From Gemmataceae bacterium (GTDB taxonomy: Bacteria; Planctomycetota; Planctomycetia; Gemmatales; Gemmataceae): 64,000 nucleotides of DNA. Shown piece after piece: positions 17,495-27,919 of the stretch (the first letter of the stretch is position 1; each line of letters opens with the position of its first letter). The notes beneath the pieces are model-generated. The model saw only the letters and a program-made list of their open reading frames with translations. It did not search any database and had not been told where the DNA came from. The stretch is taken from NCBI GenBank assembly GCA_901538445.1, contig LR594585.1, positions 186,001 to 250,000 on the forward strand. Direction: 5' to 3'. Position numbers and translations under genes: made by a program.

Positions 17495-19704
17495 CAGGGC
17501 GTCTCTTTCAGGAGCGTGAGTTTCGTGGCGATCAACTCGGCCTGTTCGCGGCCCGAGCGGTTCGGCATCGCCTCGGCGCGTTTGAGCGCGGCGCGGGCCT
17601 CGATCGGCTGGTGGTTCCGCTCGTAGGCGGTCGCCAGTGCGACCACGCACCCGGCCGTCGCGCCGGGGCCGCGGGCGGCGCGCTCCAGCAGGCGGACCGC
17701 CTCGGCGGTCCGGCCGTTCGCGAGGAGCACCGTCCCCACGACCTCGAGTTGTGCCGGGGTCGCGGTTGCCTCGGCGGCGAGCAGCGGGGCGGTCGTGCGG
17801 AGCGCCGCGGCCGCGTTCCCCTCGCCCTTGAGTTGCAGGGTCGCGACCGCCGCGATCGCGTCCGGCGTGGCGCGCTGTTCGGCGGGAAGCTGGTTGATCG
17901 CCCGCAGCGCCGCGGCCACGCGGGCCGGGTTCCACACGGGCGGCTTCGACCGGTCCTCGGGGTTCGGGGCTGCGGAGAGTTCGGCGAGCCGGAACAGCGC
18001 GTCGGCCCGCACCGCCGCCGCGCCGGCCGCGTCGGGGTCGGCCGAGAGAACGAGTTCGGCGGTCGCGGCGACCCACGCGGACCGGTCGGCGTCGGGCGGC
18101 GCGTCGAGTACGCCCCGGAGGAACGCGACCGCGGCGGCCCTGTTCTTCCCGGCCGCGGCCTTCTGGAACTCGTCGTCGCGCAGGAGCCACAGCCCGGTGC
18201 CGACGATGACGCGGGCGTGCAGCCGGACCAGCGCGGGGTTCGCGAACACGGCCGGCTCGCCGAGCGCGGCGAGCGCCTCGCGGGCGTCGAAGAAGTTCCC
18301 GGTGCGGGCGTGGATGCGGGCCTCGGTCCCGCACGCCCACGGGTGGTGCGGGTCGGCGGCGCGGGCCTTGCGGCACGCGACCAGCGCCGCGTCCGGGCGG
18401 CCCGCGGCGAGCGCCGTCTCCGCCGCGAGGCACCACTTCACCGGGCTCGCCTTCCCGGTCTCGGCCGATTTCCACATGCGGTCGGCGAGCACGCGGATGC
18501 TGGCGTCGGTGCCGTACCGTGCGACGATGGGCACAAGCTGCTCGAGCAGTTCGGGCCGGTCCCCGCACGCCGCGAGGCCGTCGACGAGGTACTGGACCGC
18601 GGCGGCCGGGTCGCCGGCCTGGAGCGCGAGGACCGCGAGCCCGCGGTACGGCCCGGGGCGCTGCGGCTCCCGCTCGCGCACCGCCAGCCACGCGCGGCGG
18701 GTCCGGTCGTCCACGGTCGCGGCCAGCGACGAGAAGCGGTCGGGCGGGAGGCGGTCCGGGTCGGCGGCGCGGATCAGGGCGAGCGCGGCGCGGAGCCGCG
18801 GGCCGAGTTCGGCGACCCGGGCCAGCGTGCGGGTGTCGCCGGTCGCGGTCGCCTCGCTCACGGCGTCCTCGGCGAGCCGGTCCACCGCCGCCCAGTACCC
18901 GGCGAGTTCGGGCACGGCGGCCGGGTCGGCGAACGGTTCGAGGTAACAGGTAACGAGCTGGACCTTGGCCGCGGCGGGCGCGGCGGCGGCGGCCGCGGTG
19001 CGGGTGAGCGGGACGAGCTTGCGGAGGGTAACGGCCCGCAGCCCGGTCGCGTCGCGGCCGGTGGCGTCGAACAGCCGCAGCGCGTAGAGGACGCCGTTGA
19101 GGCGCACACCAGCGGCCGGATCCTCGGGGTCGGGGAGCAGCGCGAGTTCCCGCTCGGCCGCGGCCGGGTCGCGGAGGTGCTGGAGCGCGTGGTGCGCGAC
19201 GTAGCACCGGGCGAGCCAGTTCTTGGGGTACTTCGCGAGCACCTTCTCGGCCTCGCGGGCCGCCTCGGGGAGCCGGTCGGCGGCCCGGTGGTGCGCCATC
19301 AACACGACGGCGAGTTCGGGCGCGTCCGCGTCGGCCGACCCGCGGTCGATCATGTCGCGGTACCGGGCCGGGGTCGGGTCGGCGGGGTTGGCGGCGGCCG
19401 CGGCCGCGAGCGCGGCCCGCATCCCGTCGAGGTCGGACCTCTGCGCGGCGGCGGTGTACGCCCCCCAGGCGGAGGCCGCGGCGTGGACCGCGTCCCGCTT
19501 CTTGAGGTGAACGTTCGCGTACACCGCACCGGCGACCACCCCGACCGCCAGCACCACGACGAAGCCGGCCCGGAACCACAGCGGCTGCTTCGCGACCTCG
19601 CGGACCAGCGCGGCGAACGGCGCGGCGGCCGCGGCGCGGGCGCGGGCGAACCGGCTCGGGGGTGCTTCGGGCGGTGCGGGGGCGGTCTGCGGAGCTGGCG
19701 TCAT
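17494..19704 (-). CDS. Membrane-anchored TPR protein, 736 residues
   Basis: From the ATG at 19704 the protein has a Pro/Ala-rich cytoplasmic head and then one transmembrane helix at about residues 45-70 (LWFRAGFVVVLAVGVVAGAV). A long helical-repeat region follows with TPR-like blocks up to the C-terminus (TAGCVVALATAYERNHQPIE). An in-frame start at 19767 would add 21 residues. The gene is coupled to the next TPR gene by a TGATG junction. No enzymatic motif is seen. The single-helix anchor plus TPR array suggests assembly or organisation of envelope complexes. Confidence 0.8.
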   Translation of the reverse strand: MTPAPQTAPAPPEAPPSRFARARAAAAAPFAALVREVAKQPLWFRAGFVVVLAVGVVAGAVYANVHLKKRDAVHAAASAWGAYTAAAQRSDLDGMRAALAAAAAANPADPTPARYRDMIDRGSADADAPELAVVLMAHHRAADRLPEAAREAEKVLAKYPKNWLARCYVAHHALQHLRDPAAAERELALLPDPEDPAAGVRLNGVLYALRLFDATGRDATGLRAVTLRKLVPLTRTAAAAAAPAAAKVQLVTCYLEPFADPAAVPELAGYWAAVDRLAEDAVSEATATGDTRTLARVAELGPRLRAALALIRAADPDRLPPDRFSSLAATVDDRTRRAWLAVREREPQRPGPYRGLAVLALQAGDPAAAVQYLVDGLAACGDRPELLEQLVPIVARYGTDASIRVLADRMWKSAETGKASPVKWCLAAETALAAGRPDAALVACRKARAADPHHPWACGTEARIHARTGNFFDAREALAALGEPAVFANPALVRLHARVIVGTGLWLLRDDEFQKAAAGKNRAAAVAFLRGVLDAPPDADRSAWVAATAELVLSADPDAAGAAAVRADALFRLAELSAAPNPEDRSKPPVWNPARVAAALRAINQLPAEQRATPDAIAAVATLQLKGEGNAAAALRTTAPLLAAEATATPAQLEVVGTVLLANGRTAEAVRLLERAARGPGATAGCVVALATAYERNHQPIEARAALKRAEAMPNRSGREQAELIATKLTLLKETP

Positions 19705-19785
19705 CGAGGTGTCCGCGGGGTCGGGCGACGTGTCGCGGCGGGGCGGAGCGGCGGCCCGCCGCGACACGGAAGAGCGTCGCCTATC

Positions 19786-20310
19786 TCAACGGCGCTCCCT
19801 GTCGAGCGGGGTGGTCGAGATGTCGGTGAACCCGGCCTGCACCGCGGCGTCGAACACCTGCACCACCGCCGCGTGCACCAGCGTGTTGCCGATCTCGATC
19901 GTCAGCCTCGGGGGCGGGACCTTAGTCCCGCGCGCCGCCGCGGCCTCGCGCCGCCGCGTCTCCGCGGTGACGAGCCCCTTCAGTTCCCTGAGCAGCACGG
20001 CGGCGTCGGCCCCGAGGTTCTTGTCGTCGGCCCCCAGCTCGGACCGCAGCGTGATCTTCTCGATGGTGCCCTTGTCCGACGCCGTGACCTGCACGACGAA
20101 CCGCGCCGCCTTCTCTTCGACCTCGCCCACATCAATGACGTTGTTCGTGCCACCCGGGACGCTCGGGAGCGAAATCGGGATCTGGCCCTCGGTGGGCGAC
20201 GGGCGGAACGTGAGGATGAAGAACGCCAGGAGCTGGAACGACATGTCCAGCATCGGGGTGATGGGCAGGTCCGGCTCGACGAGTTCGGTGACGCTGCGGC
20301 GCGAGGACAT
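19786..20310 (-). CDS. ExbD/TolR-like biopolymer transport protein
   Basis: The 174-residue product has the ExbD layout. A short N-terminal tail ends in EPDLPITPMLDMSFQLLAFF, which holds the conserved membrane-embedded Asp of the proton path. One helix follows, then a periplasmic domain. ExbD/TolR work with an ExbB/TolQ motor to transmit proton-motive force to outer-membrane receptors, but no ExbB-like gene is in this window. I chose the ATG at 20310 because an upstream start at 20367 adds only Pro/Arg-rich sequence. It precedes the coupled TPR pair on the same strand, and the three may form one unit. Confidence 0.85.
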   Translation of the reverse strand: MSSRRSVTELVEPDLPITPMLDMSFQLLAFFILTFRPSPTEGQIPISLPSVPGGTNNVIDVGEVEEKAARFVVQVTASDKGTIEKITLRSELGADDKNLGADAAVLLRELKGLVTAETRRREAAAARGTKVPPPRLTIEIGNTLVHAAVVQVFDAAVQAGFTDISTTPLDRERR

Positions 20311-20337
20311 GGCGGGCGCTCCGGGAACGAAGTGTGC

Positions 20338-20362
20338 GGGCCGCGGGGGTCGCCCGCGGCCC
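20338..20362 (-). terminator. GC-rich hairpin, possible terminator of rpiB
   Basis: A perfect 10-bp stem, gggccgcggg / cccgcggccc, lies between the rpiB stop (20406) and the ExbD-like start (20310). No T-run follows on the minus strand, so termination would have to be factor-assisted. It could equally be an mRNA processing or stability element. Confidence 0.35.
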
Positions 20363-20405
20363 GGCACTCCGTTCTAGCACGCCGCCGACCGTGTGCCAAT
20401 CAGAA

Positions 20406-20876
20406 TCACTTCCCCTGCGGGTCGTGGTCGTGGTCGTGGGCCTTCTCGTAGGCGGCGACCTTCTCGATGCGGCGGGCGTGGCGGCCGCCCTCGAAGTCGG
20501 TGGCGAGCCACGACTGCACCATGCGGTCGATCTGCTCCTCGCCGATCAGGTCGGCCGAGAGGCACATGACGTTCGAGTCGTTGTGGCGGCGGCTCAGCTC
20601 GGCGTCCACGATGTCGCGGCAGTTGGCGGCCCGCACCCCGCACACCTTGTTGGCAGCGATGCACATGCCGTGGCCGGTCCCGCAGATCAGGATGCCCCGG
20701 TCCACCGCCCCGGTGCTGACCGCCTCGGAGACCGTGATCGCGAAGTCCGGGTAGTCGACGCTCGCCTGCCCGGCGGCCCCCATGTCGCGGCCCTCGTGGC
20801 CGAGGTCCTTGAGCAGCGCGAGCAGCCGGTGCTTGATCCCGACCCCGCGGTGGTCGTTCCCCACGGCGATCTTCAT
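20406..20876 (-). CDS. rpiB: Ribose-5-phosphate isomerase B
   Basis: RpiB interconverts ribose 5-phosphate and ribulose 5-phosphate in the pentose phosphate pathway. The 156-residue length fits. Visible family signatures are MKIAVGNDHRG at the start, GILICGTGHGMCIAANK with the catalytic Cys near residue 66, the phosphate-binding VRAANCRD, and RHNDSNVMCLSADLIG. The C-terminus carries a His/Asp-rich tail (HDHDHD) that is not part of the usual fold and might bind metal. The ATG overlaps the stop of the upstream fusion gene by 4 bases (ATGA), which implies coupled translation. Confidence 0.95.
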   Translation of the reverse strand: MKIAVGNDHRGVGIKHRLLALLKDLGHEGRDMGAAGQASVDYPDFAITVSEAVSTGAVDRGILICGTGHGMCIAANKVCGVRAANCRDIVDAELSRRHNDSNVMCLSADLIGEEQIDRMVQSWLATDFEGGRHARRIEKVAAYEKAHDHDHDPQGK

Positions 20877-21964
20877 TGGGCAGTCCACTCCGGAATGAGG
20901 CGGTCGAGGTTCGCGAGGATGGTCCGGGCGCACGCCCGGTACACGTCGGTGCCCGCGCCGATCGGGTCGTCGAGATCGGCGTCGCCGCACAGCAGCCTGG
21001 GCGGCGGCCCGACCCCCGGGAACCGGGCCGCCAGCGCCGCCGCGTGCCCCCGGGTCATGGTAATCACGTCGTCGGCCGCCGCAAGCAGTTCCGGGTTCAC
21101 CGGCCGGCTCTCGTGGCCGTCGAGCCGCGCCCCGAACTCGGCCGCGACGGTCACCGAGTCGGCGGCCGCCGGGTCGCCCCCGTGCGTCGCCACGCCCGCC
21201 GACAGCATCCAGAGCCCGCGGCGGGGCAGCTCCTCGGGGTCGCACCCGAGCCTGTCGGCCAGCAGCTTCTTCGCGAGGCTCTCGGCCAGCGGGCTGCGGC
21301 ACGTGTTCCCGGTGCAGACGAACAGCACGATCCGGGCGGCGAACTTCTCCAGCTCCTCGACCGCGAACAGGCCGGGTTCCGTGACCTCGAAGCCGGCCCC
21401 GCGGAACGTCGCGACGGTCGGCTTCCCCGCGACCTCCAGTTCCCCCGCGGACACCGCCGTCGCGCCGTCGTCGTCCGCGAGGTCGAGCGCGGCCTCGGCG
21501 GTCGCTTGAAACGTGTCTACGACCAGCACCGGGAGCGCGAGCGCCGGGACCAGCGCCTCGCAGATCGGGTGCTCGGGGCACCGGAACCGCACGGGGCCGG
21601 CGGCGGCCAGCGCCCCGCGAACGGCCGGCAGCCACTCGGACGGCCATTGCGGGTCGCCGGCGACGGCCACGGCGAGCGGCCCAGGCCACGCCCGGTACAT
21701 CAGCCGCCGCGCGACCGTCGAGACCGGGAGCCCGAGCCCCTGCGGGTCCTCGGCGTTCCACGCCAGCACGGCCGGCGGGGCCGCGCCGCCGGTCGCGAGG
21801 GCCGCGAGGTGCTGGGCGGCGTCGGGGGCGGCCGGGTTGACGAGGGCGACGTAGCCGCAGTCACCTGGGAGCACGACGACCCGGCCGGCTTCAATTGCCT
21901 CCCGGGTCACGCTCAGCACTTCGGCGGGATCGACGGTCGGGTTCCAATCCAGGACCGTCGCCAT
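20873..21964 (-). CDS. YrdC/Sua5-like domain fused to low-molecular-weight tyrosine phosphatase
   Basis: The 363-residue protein has an N-terminal YrdC/Sua5-like half (about 1-200). It keeps RAWPGPLAVAV and the HPICEAL region, but the ATP/threonine-binding signatures of active Sua5 (K-x-R and SAN) are not recognisable. The C-terminal half (about 210-363) is a low-molecular-weight phosphatase with the P-loop VCTGNTCRSPLAE (Cys217, Arg223) and the general-acid motif LDDPIGAG. The phosphatase half looks catalytically intact. Coupling to rpiB by a 4-base overlap is notable because some such phosphatases act on sugar phosphates or arginine phosphate; the substrate here is unknown. I used the ATG at 21964. 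Confidence 0.85.
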   Translation of the reverse strand: MATVLDWNPTVDPAEVLSVTREAIEAGRVVVLPGDCGYVALVNPAAPDAAQHLAALATGGAAPPAVLAWNAEDPQGLGLPVSTVARRLMYRAWPGPLAVAVAGDPQWPSEWLPAVRGALAAAGPVRFRCPEHPICEALVPALALPVLVVDTFQATAEAALDLADDDGATAVSAGELEVAGKPTVATFRGAGFEVTEPGLFAVEELEKFAARIVLFVCTGNTCRSPLAESLAKKLLADRLGCDPEELPRRGLWMLSAGVATHGGDPAAADSVTVAAEFGARLDGHESRPVNPELLAAADDVITMTRGHAAALAARFPGVGPPPRLLCGDADLDDPIGAGTDVYRACARTILANLDRLIPEWTAQ

Positions 21965-22040
21965 GTCTCTGCGTCTCCGGTTCGGCCGGCGAGGGGCACA
22001 ACTAATGTATTGCTGCCGGCGCGAATTGTCACGGGGCGGG

Positions 22041-22670
22041 TCAATCGTCCTTTTTCGGGTTGAACTTGATGCGGCACCCGGCCGCGGCGCTGGTCTCGGC
22101 CGCCTCCACCTTCTTCCCGGCGAGCGCGGCCGCCACCGCGGCTTCAACGAACTTGGCCCTGGGTTCTTCGGGCGGCGACTTGTCGTCGAGCGCGCCGGCG
22201 TAGAGGACGGTGCGGTCCTTTCCGAGGACGAAGAACTCGGGCGTGAAGGTCGCGCCGTACTTGCGGGCGATCTCCTGCGTCGGGTCGAACAGGTACGCGA
22301 ACGGGAACTTCTTCTTCTCGGCGCGGACCTTCATGGCGGGCAAGGCGTCGTCTTTGCCCGTGTTGACGTTGATGGCGACGACCGCGACCTTCGAGCCGGG
22401 GCCGGCGTGCGCCGCGGCGAGCGCGACGATGCGGTCCTCGTAGTCCTTCGCGACCGGGCAACTGTTGCAGGTGAACACTACGACGACGACCTCCTTGTCC
22501 TTGAGGTCGGCGAGGCTGTGCTTCTTCCCGTCGGTCCCTTCGAGCCCCTCCCAGGCCGGGGCCGCGTCGCCCGGCGCGAGCACCTTGTTGAACTTCCCCG
22601 GCCCGGCAAGCACGGGGGTCGGGGTGGCCGCCGACACGAACAACAGAGCGAGGGTCGCGAACCGGAACAT
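22041..22670 (-). CDS. Exported thioredoxin-fold redoxin (TlpA/ResA or AhpC-TSA type)
   Basis: A signal peptide (FRFATLALLFVSAATPTPVL) leads into a 190-residue thioredoxin-fold domain. The active site is FTCNSCPVAKDYEDR, giving a C-x-x-C pair at residues 68 and 71 with Pro after the second Cys. FTPEFFVLGKDRTVLYAGAL carries the cis-Pro loop. Proteins with CNSCP are a planctomycete-rich redoxin branch, often annotated as thiol-disulfide isomerase or peroxiredoxin-like. The C-terminal 25 residues, with AAGCRIKFNPKKDD, hold a third Cys. It probably handles thiol redox chemistry outside the cytoplasm. It lies 50 bases downstream of the lactate permease gene on the same strand. Confidence 0.85.
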   Translation of the reverse strand: MFRFATLALLFVSAATPTPVLAGPGKFNKVLAPGDAAPAWEGLEGTDGKKHSLADLKDKEVVVVVFTCNSCPVAKDYEDRIVALAAAHAGPGSKVAVVAINVNTGKDDALPAMKVRAEKKKFPFAYLFDPTQEIARKYGATFTPEFFVLGKDRTVLYAGALDDKSPPEEPRAKFVEAAVAAALAGKKVEAAETSAAAGCRIKFNPKKDD

Positions 22671-22720
22671 CGCGGGTCTCCTGGGCCGGCGTGGCGGGCC
22701 GTGTGGGGCCGCCGCCCACG

Positions 22721-24565
<1,845 letters not shown>

Positions 24566-24854
24566 GGGGAGAGCTCTGTGGCGGGAGTGACAATCCGAAT
24601 CTATGCGGCCGCGGGGGTCCGGGCCAGAACCGTGTCCGCGTTCGGGCCGCGCCACCGGCTCGATCGGCACAGGCACTTTGTCCCTTCGCGGCCGCCGGGG
24701 CGGGTGTCGAGAAAGTGGTCCGGTCCCGTTAAGTGGGCGGTTTGGGGGCGTCGAGAGAAGGTGCGTGACCCGTAGCGTTCAGGTCAACCTTTCCCGCACC
24801 GGGACCCACCTGCGGCGGAACCGCCGACGCCCGGTCTTATACGGAGACTCCGCG

Positions 24855-25286
24855 ATGACGCGTTCACACAAGGCTCTGGGTCTGGTGCTGGTGGTGCTGG
24901 TCGGGGCGTGGGGGTGTGCGAAGGCCCCGGCCCCCTCGGGCGGCGGCAACCCCGCGCTCGAAGCGAAGGCCAAGCGGCTCGACGAGGACTTCCGCGCCGC
25001 GGCCGCGGCCCGCGACCAGTTCCGGCTCCGGGCGCTGGCGGCCGAGGAGAAGGTGTCGGCCGCCGAGAGCCGGGCGATCGCCCTCCAGGCCCAGCTCGAC
25101 GAGGCCCGCGCCTCAGCCTCGACCGTCCGGGCCGAGCGGGACCAGATGGCGGCGCAGTACGAGTCGTTCCGCACCAACATCAAGAGCCTGCTGGGCCAGG
25201 CCGAGAGCAGCCTGAACAAGCCGGCCGGCTCGCTGAGCCCGGCCAGCCCCGCCAGCCCGCCCCCGCCGTCGGCGCTGAGTAACTGA
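24855..25286 (+). CDS. Small exported coiled-coil protein, possible lipoprotein
   Basis: The 143-residue product starts with a hydrophobic signal (LGLVLVVLVGAWGCAK) in which a Cys follows the h-region, a loose lipobox. A heptad-rich coiled coil follows at about residues 35-110 (LEAKAKRLDEDF to RAERDQMAAQY), and the tail is Pro/Ser/Ala rich. It resembles Lpp-like or small periplasmic coiled-coil proteins in form only. A strong terminator at 25305-25350 ends the transcript, so it is probably a single-gene unit. No family was recognised. Confidence 0.75.
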   Translation: MTRSHKALGLVLVVLVGAWGCAKAPAPSGGGNPALEAKAKRLDEDFRAAAAARDQFRLRALAAEEKVSAAESRAIALQAQLDEARASASTVRAERDQMAAQYESFRTNIKSLLGQAESSLNKPAGSLSPASPASPPPPSALSN

Positions 25287-25304
25287 TTCCTCATAAGCAG
25301 CAGC

Positions 25305-25350
25305 GGCCGGTGGCGTCGAGCAACCTCGACGCCACCGGCCGTTTTCGTTT
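25305..25350 (+). terminator. Strong Rho-independent terminator
   Basis: A perfect 16-bp stem (25305-25320 with 25325-25340, loop caac) is followed by gttttcgttt. It is the clearest intrinsic terminator in the window. It serves the plus-strand coiled-coil gene; on the other strand no T-run follows. Confidence 0.9.
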
Positions 25351-25360
25351 GCGCCGCGGA

Positions 25361-26005
25361 CTACTTGGTCGAGATGTCCAGCGAGTACCGCACCTTCGTG
25401 ATCGCGCCCTTCTCGTCGGTCGTGACCACGAACCCCTTGTACTTCTCGAAGAACTTGCCGCGGACGAACGTCCACTCGGTCCCCTTGTGCCGCACCTGCT
25501 TCACCGCCGCGCCGCCGTCGTCGAACCCGTCGGAGAGCGGGTACAGTGCCTCGGTGGCGGCCTCGAAGACGATCGCGTCCGTCTCGGTCGCGAGCTTGAA
25601 CTCCGGGTTAATGATCGCCTTTAGTTCGGGCATGTCCTGGTTCGTGGACAGGTCCTTCAGCGCGACGATCGCGTCGCCGTTGCGGCTAACCTGGAGGGGG
25701 TAGGTGACGGAGCCGAACCCGAGACCCACCTGGTACACCTTCGCGGAGAACACTTTCGCGACGGCCGGGTCCTTCACCAGTTTGGGCTTCACCTTCACGA
25801 GTTGATTGAGGCGGGCCTCGAAGAACTTCTGGGTGTCCGCGTCCGCCTCTTCGAGTGCGGGTGCCTTCGCCTCCGGCTTCGGGTTCTTCTGAGCGGGCGG
25901 GGCCTGGGCCGCCTCTGGTTTGGTCTCGGGCGGCTTGTTGTCGCAGGCGGCGAGCGCGAGTGCGAACAGGCCGGCGGAGAGAGCGGCGGCGGTGCGGGCG
26001 AACAT
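25361..26005 (-). CDS. Putative lipoprotein of unknown function
   Basis: A 214-residue protein with a textbook lipoprotein signal, LFALALAACDNKPPE (lipobox LAAC, Cys near residue 21). A Pro/Lys/Glu-rich linker to about residue 55 is typical of a lipid-anchored spacer. The mature domain (about 60-214) is mixed alpha/beta, with segments LVKVKPKLVKDPAVAKVF and GTEWTFVRGKFFEKYKGFVV. No known domain was recognised. It lies downstream of the oxidoreductase gene on the same strand, with a repeat element between them. Confidence 0.75.
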   Translation of the reverse strand: MFARTAAALSAGLFALALAACDNKPPETKPEAAQAPPAQKNPKPEAKAPALEEADADTQKFFEARLNQLVKVKPKLVKDPAVAKVFSAKVYQVGLGFGSVTYPLQVSRNGDAIVALKDLSTNQDMPELKAIINPEFKLATETDAIVFEAATEALYPLSDGFDDGGAAVKQVRHKGTEWTFVRGKFFEKYKGFVVTTDEKGAITKVRYSLDISTK

Positions 26006-26111
26006 GTCAACTCCCGGGGAGAACTGGGACCGGGATCGATGGTACAGCCGGAGCGGTGCGCTGGCAACGAATCCGCTTCGGGCTTCGGGGTGTAAACGGG
26101 TGCAGTGACTT

Positions 26112-26183
26112 TCGAGTCACGGGGCCTGCCCCCGTGGTGTCGCGACGCGCATAAGACCACGGGGGCAAGCCCCGTGGCTCGAC
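26112..26183. repeat. Inverted repeat, CCACGGGG family, imperfect
   Basis: Arms at 26112-26138 and 26157-26183 pair with a few mismatches. The right arm matches the family sequence (accacgggggcaagccccgt). The left arm has diverged (gagtcacggggcctg). It lies downstream of the oxidoreductase stop (26226) and upstream of the lipoprotein start (26005), both on the minus strand. Confidence 0.8.
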
Positions 26184-26225
26184 GTGCTGTGAGCCTTCGA
26201 CTCGCCACATGCGGTTGGTTCCGTG

Positions 26226-27755
26226 CTACGCCGGTTCCTTCCCGTTCACCCACGGGCCGGCGAGCTTCTGGTGCGGGGGCGGGGCGAGGGTGCTGCCGGC
26301 GTCGCCGCCCGACCAGCCGAAGATCTGGTTCGGCTTCGCACGCGCCCGGCTCCGCTGCGCGTGGTGCGCGGCCCAGCCCGGATCGGACGGGGTGACGGTG
26401 CGGCGCTCGCGGTCCCAGAACTGCGCCTGACCGGTGCGGTAGCTCTGGGCGGCCATCGCGGTCGTTGCGACGGCGACCGCGCCGAGGTCCGGCGGGCAGA
26501 ACGTCGATTGCTGCCGCGCCCGCACGCACGCCAGGAAGTTCTCCCACATCGCCTCGGTCTCGTTCCGCGGCGGCTCGACCGACACGACTTCTGTCGGCGT
26601 GGGCGGCGCTTCGAGCCGCGGAGGGAACGTTGCGCCGCGGTTCGGGTCGTCGCGGAACACCTGGAACCCGCCCTTCACGAACTTGATCGCCCCGAGCCGC
26701 CCGCGGATGACTTCCTCGACCGGGTAGCCGGTGACCGTCGCCGCGGTCAGCACGAGCTGGCACCCCTCGTCGTAGTCGGCGACCAGCGTGGAGACGTCGG
26801 GAACCTCGCGGCCGTCGTGTTCGAGGTACGTGCCGCCGCCAGCCGTGACGCGGGCCGGGAACCGCACCCCCATCGCCGCCGACAGGTGCGCGACCGGGTG
26901 CGTGAGCAGGTCCGCGAACGGGCCGGACGAGAACGCCCACAGCGTGCGCCACTGGGCGAACGCGGCCCGGTCGAACGGCTGCTCCTTCGGCGTCGGGCCG
27001 AGGTGTCGTCCGGCCAGCTCGAATTGGTGCCCGAGGAACAGGTCCCAGTCCACGGTCTTCGGCGTCATCTCCTTCGCGAGCCGGTAGAACCGCCACTGCC
27101 CGCGGGCGTCGTTGCGGAAGATGCCGCCCTGGGCGTGCGCGACGTGGCCGATGCCGCCCTGGCGGATGGTGTCGAACGCCCGCACCCACACGCCGTCGGC
27201 CATCGACTGCACGCCGACGGTGACGACCCGGCCGGTCCGCTGCCACGCGTCGCAAACTGCGATTGCCTCCTCGGGCGTGTGCGTCATCGGCTTCTCGACG
27301 TACACGTCCTTCCCGGCGTTCATCGCATCGACCAGCATGCGGCCGTGCCAGTGGTCGGGGGTCGCGATGCACACGGCGTCCACGTCTTTGCGGTCGAGGA
27401 CGACGCGGTAGTCCTTGGTGACGCGCGTGCGGTCGCCGACGTCGAAGCCGCACTTGCGGGCCGACGGGAACAGCCCCTGGGCGTACCGCCGGCGCGTGAC
27501 CTTACCGCCGAAGTTCACCTCGTACTCGTCTTCGAGGCCGTCCCAGGCGTCGCACACGGCGGCCGCCGCGACCGGCTTCCCCTCCGCGGCGAACCGGTTG
27601 ACGAGGTCGATGTGCGCCTGCGCGCGGCCCCCGCAGCCGAGGAACCCGACGCGGACGCGGTCGTTGCTGCCGCTGACCTTGGCGTAGCTGGCGGCCGACA
27701 GCGACAGCGCCGCGGCGGACCCGAAGAACTTGCGGCGGTCGAGCGGTGACGGCAT
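26226..27755 (-). CDS. Tat-exported Gfo/Idh/MocA-family oxidoreductase
   Basis: The 509-residue product starts MPSPLDRRKFFGSAAALSLS, a twin-arginine signal. An NAD(P)-binding Rossmann motif GFLGCGGRAQAHIDL follows near residue 35. The family signature YVEKPM is near residue 137, and VCIATPDHWHGRMLVDAM marks the substrate-side helix. Members oxidise or epimerise sugars and related polyols using tightly bound or free NAD(P). Exported, C-terminally extended forms are very numerous in planctomycetes. The ATG at 27755 keeps the Tat signal at the N-terminus; an upstream start at 27809 would bury it. The substrate cannot be told. Confidence 0.9.
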   Translation of the reverse strand: MPSPLDRRKFFGSAAALSLSAASYAKVSGSNDRVRVGFLGCGGRAQAHIDLVNRFAAEGKPVAAAAVCDAWDGLEDEYEVNFGGKVTRRRYAQGLFPSARKCGFDVGDRTRVTKDYRVVLDRKDVDAVCIATPDHWHGRMLVDAMNAGKDVYVEKPMTHTPEEAIAVCDAWQRTGRVVTVGVQSMADGVWVRAFDTIRQGGIGHVAHAQGGIFRNDARGQWRFYRLAKEMTPKTVDWDLFLGHQFELAGRHLGPTPKEQPFDRAAFAQWRTLWAFSSGPFADLLTHPVAHLSAAMGVRFPARVTAGGGTYLEHDGREVPDVSTLVADYDEGCQLVLTAATVTGYPVEEVIRGRLGAIKFVKGGFQVFRDDPNRGATFPPRLEAPPTPTEVVSVEPPRNETEAMWENFLACVRARQQSTFCPPDLGAVAVATTAMAAQSYRTGQAQFWDRERRTVTPSDPGWAAHHAQRSRARAKPNQIFGWSGGDAGSTLAPPPHQKLAGPWVNGKEPA

Positions 27756-27919
27756 GGCGGTGATTCGTGTGCGAGCGGCGGGTAGGGTGGGCTGCGATCT
27801 TCGACGCACGAGCCGGGCGTTTCGTTCCCGACATCATACCCGCGGGCGGCCGGGGTTCGTATCATTCTTCTGATTTGGGCTGCGACCACGCGGCCCGACC
27901 CGAGGACGCGCGCACCCCG

